A stretch of 18,476 bases of DNA from Pseudomonadota bacterium (GTDB lineage: Bacteria; Desulfobacterota; Desulfovibrionia; Desulfovibrionales; Desulfovibrionaceae). The stretch covers positions 1-18,476 of the forward strand of contig JAEXRD010000060.1 of the NCBI GenBank assembly GCA_023438245.1. The letters run 5' to 3'. Of this stretch, positions 12,492 to 18,476 are shown piece after piece. Positions within the stretch are counted from its first letter, which is position 1; each line of letters opens with the position of its first letter. Made by a program: the position numbers and the translations under genes. The notes below the pieces were generated by a model that saw only the letters and a program-made list of their open reading frames with translations, was not told the DNA's origin and ran no database searches.

Positions 12492-14774
12492 TTACACGTC
12501 CCCCAGGCCCGGCTCGGGGTCGGGCATGGTCTGGGGCGCGTCGCCGGAGATATGGAAGCTTATGCATACCGAGAAGGCGCTGCCCGCTCCGGGGGCGCTC
12601 TTCACGCTCAGGGTGCCGCCCATGCGGGCCACCAGCTCGCGCGCGGCGGCCAGGCCCAGGCCCGTGCCCTGGTAACGCTTGGTCAATGGGGCGTCGGCCT
12701 GCACAAAGGGGTCGAAGATGCGCTCCAGGTCCTCCGGGGCGATGCCGATGCCCGTGTCCATGACGCACAGGCACAGCGTCACCGAGGATTCTGCGCGCGT
12801 CAGGATGGTGGTCTCGATTTCTATGCCGCCGCGCTCCGTGAACTTGAGCGCGTTGCTGGCCAAGTGACGCAGAACCTGGGCCAGGCGCACGGGATCGCCC
12901 AGCAGCACCAGCTCCATCACCGCGGGCTGGAACTCCGCCCGGAAGCTTAGCCCCTTGGCCAGGGCCTGGGCGCGGTGCTCGTCCAGAATCGGCACCAGCA
13001 CCTCGGACATGCAGAACGGCCTGTGGTCCAGGCTCAGGCTGTCGCTCTCCAGCGTCACGAACTCCAGGATATCGTTGACCAGGCGCGCCAGCTGCTGGGC
13101 CGATTGGCTGGCCCAGCCCAGGTACTCCTTCTGGTCCGGGGGCAGCTCGGCGTCGCCCATGAGCTGGAGCATGCCCAAAAGCCCGTTGAGCGGGGTGCGC
13201 AGCTCGTGGCTGATGTTGGCCAGGAAGCTCGATTTGGCGCGGCTGGCGGCCTCGGCGGCCTCCTTGGCCGAGCGCAGGGCCTGTTCGCCCAGCTTGCGCT
13301 CGGTGATGTCGCGCGAGAAGCTGGCGATCTGGCGCACGACGCCGTCCGGGCCCGTGAGCGGGAAGAGCCGGATGGCGTAGGTGCGGCCCTCGCGCTCCTC
13401 CTCGAAGCGCACCGGCCTGCCCGAGGCCGCCACCTGATCGAGCGCGGCCCGGCGCCCGGTCCGGACCTCCGGCGGGATGAGCTCCAGGATGTTCCGGCCC
13501 TCCAGCTCGCCCGGGGCGCGCCCCCGGCGCATGGCCGCGCCCTCGTTCATGATCAGCACCGTGCCGTCGGGCGAGAGCAGCAGCATGCCGTCGGCCGAGG
13601 CGTTGAAGATGGCCTTGAGGCGCGCCTCCGAGCGCAGCAGGGCGTCGCGCGCGGCCTGCTGCTCGTCCTGGTTGCGTTCCAGCCGCTCGGCCATGTGGTC
13701 GAAGGTGCGCGCCAGCTCGCCCAGCTCGCCGGTGATTCCCGGGGCGTCCGCCAGCCCGGTGCGGGCCGAGAGGTCGCCATGGCCCATGCGCGTCACCGCC
13801 GCGTGCAGGCGCTCGGTGGGCCACAGCAGGTGGCGCGTGCCCCACACCCGGCTCAGCACCAGGGTGAGCACGGTGATGACGAACAGGGCCGACAGGTTGC
13901 GGATGAGGGTGGCGTCGCTGTCGGCGTAGACCTCGCTGCGGGGTATGCCCATGCGCACGTAGCAGGCCATGCCCGCGGCCAGCTCCAGACGGTGCAGCAT
14001 GTAGTAGCGCTCCTCGCCGTCCGGCCCCTTGTCCCAGTCCTGGTACTGCGTCTCGCCGCGCAGGATCACGGCCAGCTGATTTTGCGGCAGGCGCGGGAAC
14101 AGGCCGCCCTCCAGGTCGGGAACGCCGAAGAGCACGCGCCCGGAGGTGTCGGCCAGCAGCAGCGAGGTGCCCTGTGGCAGGTGGGCCATGTGGATGTCGC
14201 GGCTCAGGCGGTCCAGCGGGAACTGGGCGGCCAGCACGTAGCGCAGGGTGTTGGCGGAGTCGAACACGGGCACGGCGAAGGTGGCCTGGGCCTGCGGATA
14301 GCCGGAGGGCAGCGAGGTGAGCCCCGTGCCCACGGCGAAGCTCTGGCCGCCCAGCACGTCCAGGAAGGCCTGGTTCTCGTAGAGCGTGGGCGGGTGGGGG
14401 TGCTGCTGCGCGGAGAAGACCACCCGGCCGTCCGGGGCGGCGATGAGAATGTTGTCGAACTCCGGGGTCAGGCGCGCGTGGTGCACGATCTGGTCGCGCA
14501 GGCTCTCCATGCCGCCCTCGCGCAGGGCGGGGGTGCGCGAAAGGGTGTACAGCACCAGGCGGGCGTTGCGGGCCTCGGCGCTCATGGAGCTGGCGACCAT
14601 GCTGGCCACGTGCGTGGCGCTCAGCATGGCGCCCTCGCGCGCGCGGTCGCGCTCCAGCAGGTTGGACCAGATGGTGAGGCAGACCACGGGCAGAAGCGCC
14701 ATGCCCACCAGCGCCAGCAGCGCCAGATGCAGGGTGAGACGGAAGGGCGGCTGGGGGGTCTCGGGTGCGGACAT
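12492..14774 (-). CDS. Membrane-bound PAS sensor histidine kinase
   Basis: A 760-residue sensor kinase. Domains in order: transmembrane helix 1 (about 13-36), an extracytoplasmic region (about 40-290) that looks like a double Cache sensor, with ILIAAPDGRVVFSAQ and SLLLADTSGRVLFG, transmembrane helix 2 (about 292-309), HAMP (about 310-366), PAS (about 383-495), HisKA with the phosphorylated His523 in ISHELRTPLNG, and HATPase_c with N box around Asn641, G1 DTGIGIAP (673-680) and G2 QGTGLGLA (702-709). There is no receiver domain of its own. The start ATG at 14774 has a poor ribosome binding site but lies three bases after the stop of the upstream response regulator gene, so translation is probably coupled. 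The natural partner is that response regulator. The signal sensed is unknown; Cache domains usually bind small organic ligands. Confidence 0.93.
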   Translation of the reverse strand: MSAPETPQPPFRLTLHLALLALVGMALLPVVCLTIWSNLLERDRAREGAMLSATHVASMVASSMSAEARNARLVLYTLSRTPALREGGMESLRDQIVHHARLTPEFDNILIAAPDGRVVFSAQQHPHPPTLYENQAFLDVLGGQSFAVGTGLTSLPSGYPQAQATFAVPVFDSANTLRYVLAAQFPLDRLSRDIHMAHLPQGTSLLLADTSGRVLFGVPDLEGGLFPRLPQNQLAVILRGETQYQDWDKGPDGEERYYMLHRLELAAGMACYVRMGIPRSEVYADSDATLIRNLSALFVITVLTLVLSRVWGTRHLLWPTERLHAAVTRMGHGDLSARTGLADAPGITGELGELARTFDHMAERLERNQDEQQAARDALLRSEARLKAIFNASADGMLLLSPDGTVLIMNEGAAMRRGRAPGELEGRNILELIPPEVRTGRRAALDQVAASGRPVRFEEEREGRTYAIRLFPLTGPDGVVRQIASFSRDITERKLGEQALRSAKEAAEAASRAKSSFLANISHELRTPLNGLLGMLQLMGDAELPPDQKEYLGWASQSAQQLARLVNDILEFVTLESDSLSLDHRPFCMSEVLVPILDEHRAQALAKGLSFRAEFQPAVMELVLLGDPVRLAQVLRHLASNALKFTERGGIEIETTILTRAESSVTLCLCVMDTGIGIAPEDLERIFDPFVQADAPLTKRYQGTGLGLAAARELVARMGGTLSVKSAPGAGSAFSVCISFHISGDAPQTMPDPEPGLGDV

Positions 14775-14777
14775 GGT

Positions 14778-16946
14778 CTAGGTGCTGCCCGGCGTGGTGA
14801 GGTGGGCGTCGATGAGCGCCTGGGCGTCCTGCTCCGGCAGGGGAGGCGAGAAGAGGTAGCCCTGGCCGTATTCGCAGCGCAGCTCGGCCAGGAAGGCGCG
14901 CTGGCGCTCGGTCTCGATGCCCTCGGCCACCACGTCCAGGCCCAGGTTGTGGGCCAGGGAGACGATGGTGCGCACGATGACCAGGTTCTCGAAGGCGTCC
15001 ATGTCGCCCACGAAGCTGCGGTCCACCTTGAGCGTATTGATGGGGAAGCGCTGCAGGTAGGACAGCGAGGAATAGCCGGTGCCGAAGTCGTCCATGCCCA
15101 CCTTGACGCCGATTTCGCGCAGGCCGCGCAGCTTGTGCACCACGCTCTCGGGGTTCTGCATGACCATGCTCTCGGTGATCTCCAGCTTCAGCCGCTGCGG
15201 GGCCAGCCCGGTTTCGTCCAGCACGCGGGAAAGCTGGCGCACCAGGTCCGGCTGCATGAACTGCTTGGCCGAGAGGTTCACCGCCACGGTGAAGGAGTCG
15301 GGCAGCATGCGCCCGTTGGCCCAGCGCGCCGCGGTGCGGCAGGCCTCGGTCATGGCCCAGTGGCCGATGGGAATGATGAGCCCGCTCTGCTCGGCGTGGG
15401 GGATGAACTCCGAGGGCGGCACGATGCGTTCGTCGGTCTGCCAGCGGATGAGCGCCTCGAACCCGGCGAGCTGGCCCGTGCCCAGGTTGAGGATGGGCTG
15501 GTAGTACAGGCGGAACTGGTCGCGGGAGAGCGCCTGGTGCAGGCTCAGGTTCACGGAAAGGGCGTGCTGGGCCTTGGTGCGCATGGCCCATTTGAACACC
15601 TTGACCTTGCCGCCGCCCAGGGCGCGGGCGTTTTCCATGGCGATGCCCGCGTCCTGGAGCATGCCCTCGGGCTGCTCGTATTCCACCGGGCCCAGCACCA
15701 CGCCGATGCTGGCGGAGAGGAACAGCTCCTGGCCGTCCACCTCGATGGGGCGGCTGATCTCGTCGTTGACGCGCCGCGCCACCCGCAGGGCCTCGCCGGA
15801 GTTCTTGAGCTCCTCCAGCAGCACGGCGAACTCGTCGGCCCCGGTGCGGGCCACGGTGTCCAGCCCGCGCGCCACGCTCTTGATGCGCTCGGCCACGATG
15901 CGCAGCACCACGTCGCCCGTGGCGTGGCCCAGGCTGGAATTCACGGGCTTGAAATGGTCCAGGTCCAGGAAGAGCACGGCGTACTGGTAGTTGGCCCGCC
16001 TGCGCGAGCGCTCCATGGCCTGGAGCACGCGGTCCAGGAACAGGGCGCGGTTGGCCAGCCCGGTGAGCGGGTCGTGGAAGGTGCGCTCGTGCAGGCTCTG
16101 CTCGGCGTCGCGCCGGGCGGTGACGTCCTCGGCCACGAGGGCCAGCAGGCGCGGGCCGGGCACGTAGGCCGAGACGCGCAGGTAGCGGCCCAGCTCGCCC
16201 ACGTAGTTCTCGTGGATGCTGGGCTGGCCGGAGCGCGCCACCTCGCGGGCGAACTCCTTCCAGTAGCCCTCCAGGTCCGGCAGCACGTGGCCCAGGCGCC
16301 TGCCCATGACCTCATCGCGCGCCTTGCCCAGGATGTGCTCCATGGCCGGGTTGATCTCGGCCACGCGGCCCTCGGCCAGGCCGGGTTCCTGGCCGTCCTC
16401 GTAGGAGAGCAGGGCGAAGCCGTTGAACATGGAGGTGAACAGGCTCTTGTAGCGGGCGCGGCTCTCGCTCAGGGCCTGGGCCGAGACGCGCAGGTCGGCG
16501 ATGGTGCGCTCCAGCTCGGCCCCGGCGCTCTTGAGCGCCTGGCGCTGGCGGTGCATGTCCACGAAGACCTGCACCTTGCTCTTCAAGATTTCGTGGTCAA
16601 AGGGCTTGATGAGGTAGTCCACGGCCCCGGACTCGTAGCCCTGGAACACGTGGCGCTGCTCCTTGCTGATGGCCGTGACGAAGATGATGGGGATGTGGCG
16701 GGTGGCCTCGTCGGCGCGGATGCGCTCGGCGGTGGTGAAACCGTCCATGCCGGGCATCATCACGTCCAGCAGGATGAGCGCGAAATCGTGCTGCGGCAAC
16801 AGCTTGAGCGCCTCGTAACCGCTGCTGGCCGTGACCACGTTGACGCCCTGGCGCCGGAGAAGACCGGCGAACAGGAGCAGGTTCACCTGCTCATCGTCCA
16901 CGGCCAGGACATCGATGTTTTTCAAGGCGGTTTCAGCTTTGCTCAT
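14778..16946 (-). CDS. Response regulator with PAS, GGDEF and EAL domains
   Basis: A 722-residue c-di-GMP signalling protein, counted from the ATG at 16946. In-frame ATGs at 16973 and 17045 are also possible, and none has a clear ribosome binding site; 16946 lies just before the conserved IDVLAVDDEQ. REC spans about 11-130 with phosphoacceptor Asp61 in LLDVMMPGMDG and Lys114. A coiled linker and a PAS domain (about 160-282) follow. The GGDEF domain (about 288-450) has the variant motif GADEF (369-373) and an intact inhibitory RxxD site (Arg360, Asp363). The EAL domain (about 470-712) keeps all main motifs: EAL (497-499), NLS, EITES, DDFGTGYSSL (619-628), KVDRSFV, AEGIE and QGYLF, so phosphodiesterase activity is likely. 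The downstream kinase probably phosphorylates it. Confidence 0.93.
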   Translation of the reverse strand: MSKAETALKNIDVLAVDDEQVNLLLFAGLLRRQGVNVVTASSGYEALKLLPQHDFALILLDVMMPGMDGFTTAERIRADEATRHIPIIFVTAISKEQRHVFQGYESGAVDYLIKPFDHEILKSKVQVFVDMHRQRQALKSAGAELERTIADLRVSAQALSESRARYKSLFTSMFNGFALLSYEDGQEPGLAEGRVAEINPAMEHILGKARDEVMGRRLGHVLPDLEGYWKEFAREVARSGQPSIHENYVGELGRYLRVSAYVPGPRLLALVAEDVTARRDAEQSLHERTFHDPLTGLANRALFLDRVLQAMERSRRRANYQYAVLFLDLDHFKPVNSSLGHATGDVVLRIVAERIKSVARGLDTVARTGADEFAVLLEELKNSGEALRVARRVNDEISRPIEVDGQELFLSASIGVVLGPVEYEQPEGMLQDAGIAMENARALGGGKVKVFKWAMRTKAQHALSVNLSLHQALSRDQFRLYYQPILNLGTGQLAGFEALIRWQTDERIVPPSEFIPHAEQSGLIIPIGHWAMTEACRTAARWANGRMLPDSFTVAVNLSAKQFMQPDLVRQLSRVLDETGLAPQRLKLEITESMVMQNPESVVHKLRGLREIGVKVGMDDFGTGYSSLSYLQRFPINTLKVDRSFVGDMDAFENLVIVRTIVSLAHNLGLDVVAEGIETERQRAFLAELRCEYGQGYLFSPPLPEQDAQALIDAHLTTPGST

Positions 16947-17078
16947 GCTGCGCGGGGGGCTGCGCTCGAACATCGCCGCGTTCACGGTTCCGACACGGCT
17001 GTCGGGGTGCCATAGAGCGGGAGAAGCAGCCGCAATGTGATGCATAGCTTAAAACAGATGTGAAGTACAGTTTGTTGT

Positions 17079-17104
17079 GCGCTGGCTGATGCTCGGGCCA
17101 GCGC
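17079..17104. repeat. Perfect 8-bp inverted repeat in the divergent c-di-GMP gene region
   Basis: GCGCTGGC, a ten-base loop, GCCAGCGC, followed on the plus strand by the T-rich TTTCTTCTTGTT. It lies between two divergent genes, so it cannot be a normal operon-end terminator. It may be an attenuator in the leader of the plus-strand gene or a binding site for a shared regulator. The rest of the gap (16947-17197) shows no convincing promoter boxes. Confidence 0.5.
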
Positions 17105-17197
17105 TTTCTTCTTGTTCCGGCGACGGGTTTTGTGTACGGTTTCTATCAGGCGGCCCTATTCCCCATTGGCCTCGCACCCTCTTTCGGAGCCCCAGGC

Positions 17198-18436
17198 ATG
17201 AGCGCCACGCAGAATCCCTCAGCCGAGAAACTCAAGGAATTGGAGCGCGTCATCGAGCGCGAGCTCATCAGCATCTTCTTCCAGCCCGTGGTCAGCGTGC
17301 GGCTGCGCAGCATCATCGGGTTCGAGGCCTTCTCCCGCGCCATGACCGAGGCCGGGGCCAAGCTGGACGCCCGCGACCTGTTCGAGACCCCCTGGGACCC
17401 CGAAACCAGGCTTCGGCTGTGCCGCCTGTGCCGCCGCAAGGCCCTGGAGGCCTTTCGGCCCATCTCCGAGCGCCACCAGCAGATGATGCTCTTCCTCAAC
17501 GTGGACGGGGTGGGCGTGCGCGCCGCCCAGAAGATGGGCCACCTGGAGGCCATCTGCCAGGCCATGAACCTGCCGGGCAAGCGCGTGATCATCGAGCTGG
17601 AGCGGCCCGGCCTGGGCACCCCGGAGATCGCCCGGTTCATCACCCACTACCGCGACCGGGGCTTCAATATCTCGCTGGATTGCATGAGCGGCGCCAACAT
17701 GCCCGTGGACGACATCCTCGCCTACAAGCCCGACTACATCAAGATCGACCGGCCCATCTACACCGACGTGGAGGGCCAGGAGTTCAAGCGCGACCAGGTG
17801 GCCGCCCTGGGACGGCTGGCCGAGCGCCTGGGCAGCACCATCGTGGCCAAGGGCGTGGAGACCGAGGAGGAGGCCATCCGCCTGCTGGAATGGGGCGTGT
17901 ACCACCAGCAGGGCTACTACTACACCAAGGACAAGGACAGCGAGGAGAAGGACCCCATCCGCGCCTTCCTGCTCAAGGTGGAGGAGATCAACCGCAAGTT
18001 CCGCGAGCGCGCCCAGGAAGAGGTGGCCGCCAAGCGCAAGCGGTACGAGGACTTCAACAAGGTGCTCAAGAAGGTGGCCTACAAGCTGGCCGACACCCCG
18101 GCCCACGATTTCACCGCCCTGTGCGAGCGCTGCGCCGCCAGCGAGGAGACCCTGCTCTGCGCCTACATCCTGTCCGACGAGGGCGTGCAGATCACCCCGC
18201 GGGCCTTCAAGCGCTCGCTGGTGCCCGAGGCCCCGCTGCTGGGGCCGGAGCGCGGCCGGGGCGAGGACCACAGCATCCGCGAGGACGTGGTGCACCTCAA
18301 GAGCGGGTTCGACAAGTACGTGACCCAGCCCTTCGTGTCGGCCCACGCCCGCTTGAGCGCCTGCACCATCTCCGCGCGGTTCTACAACAAGGAGGGCGCG
18401 CCCTTCATCGTCTGCCTGGAGTTCCTGGTGCCGTAG
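17198..18436 (+). CDS. EAL-domain protein with degenerate catalytic site
   Basis: A 412-residue soluble protein. The ATG at 17198 has GGAG eight bases upstream; an in-frame GTG at 17132 would add 22 unlike residues. The EAL fold spans about 12-255, but the site is altered: EAF (43-45) for EAL, Asn101 and Glu133 kept, DCMSGAN (161-167) where active enzymes have DDFGTGYS, Lys182 kept in YIKID, and AKGVE (217-221) where AEGVE is expected, so one metal-site Asp and one Glu are replaced by Cys162 and Lys218. Hydrolysis of c-di-GMP is therefore unlikely. A charged helix (about 255-295) leads to a C-terminal domain (about 300-412, ending ARFYNKEGAPFIVCLEFL) that looks like a PAS/Cache-type sensor fold, similar in layout to YkuI of Bacillus. 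It is probably a signal receptor rather than an enzyme. Confidence 0.88.
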   Translation: MSATQNPSAEKLKELERVIERELISIFFQPVVSVRLRSIIGFEAFSRAMTEAGAKLDARDLFETPWDPETRLRLCRLCRRKALEAFRPISERHQQMMLFLNVDGVGVRAAQKMGHLEAICQAMNLPGKRVIIELERPGLGTPEIARFITHYRDRGFNISLDCMSGANMPVDDILAYKPDYIKIDRPIYTDVEGQEFKRDQVAALGRLAERLGSTIVAKGVETEEEAIRLLEWGVYHQQGYYYTKDKDSEEKDPIRAFLLKVEEINRKFRERAQEEVAAKRKRYEDFNKVLKKVAYKLADTPAHDFTALCERCAASEETLLCAYILSDEGVQITPRAFKRSLVPEAPLLGPERGRGEDHSIREDVVHLKSGFDKYVTQPFVSAHARLSACTISARFYNKEGAPFIVCLEFLVP

Positions 18437-18476
18437 CCGGGGGCGGGGCTGCGGCCGAAAGCACGTGGGGCGGTCC

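Noticed and set aside
10930..15591. A frame of over 1500 codons on the minus strand spanning pstB, phoU and the kinase
   Set aside because: It crosses several real genes on both strands in the wrong frame and shows no domain.
12975..17015. A frame of over 1300 codons on the plus strand opposite the kinase and response regulator genes
   Set aside because: It has the same low-complexity composition, while the minus strand carries clear REC, PAS, GGDEF, EAL and kinase motifs.

Overview
The window is very GC-rich, with gene third positions almost all G or C. It most resembles a chromosome segment of a sulfate-reducing Desulfovibrionaceae-type bacterium (Desulfovibrio, Fundidesulfovibrio and relatives). 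The main reason is the order atpZ-atpI-atpB-atpE followed by rex, with no F1 genes, which I know from Desulfovibrio. The assignment is an inference from gene order and protein character, not from a marker gene. There is no sign of prophage, insertion sequence, CRISPR array or RNA gene.

Layout, left half. On the minus strand, reading right to left from 4.4 kb to the left edge: a LonB-type ATP-dependent protease (AAA_32/Lon_C), directly abutted by an unrecognised 255-aa gene, then a small LysM lipoprotein with its own strong promoter and terminator, then the start of a second lipoprotein cut by the window edge. Divergently, from 4.6 kb, runs an F0 operon: atpZ, atpI, atpB (a subunit) and atpE (c subunit, with a signal peptide). 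It ends at a clear terminator. The redox-sensing repressor gene rex follows immediately. A Rex-type operator overlaps its extended -10 element, which suggests autorepression and ties energy generation to NADH/NAD+.

Middle. cheD (receptor glutamine deamidase), an exported alpha-acetolactate decarboxylase and a GT-B type glycosyltransferase are linked by ATGA stop/start overlaps, an unusual combination. Then comes an envelope protein with a signal peptide, a 220-residue Lys/Pro/Ala linker and a C-terminal AMIN domain. A cluster of direct and inverted repeats follows its stop codon. Next are pstB and phoU, the ATPase and negative regulator of phosphate uptake, without pstSCA or phoBR in the window.

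Right half. A minus-strand two-gene operon encodes a REC-PAS-GGDEF-EAL response regulator and a membrane-bound PAS histidine kinase, and runs convergently into phoU with almost no gap. Divergent from it is a soluble EAL-domain protein that has lost key catalytic residues and is probably a c-di-GMP or ligand sensor rather than an enzyme. These three genes look like one c-di-GMP signalling module: kinase, bifunctional output protein, and a candidate receptor. I do not see a clearly new defence or mobile system. The best leads are the Rex autoregulatory site, the sodium-type ligand set in the c subunit, the cheD/decarboxylase/glycosyltransferase operon, and the degenerate EAL protein.
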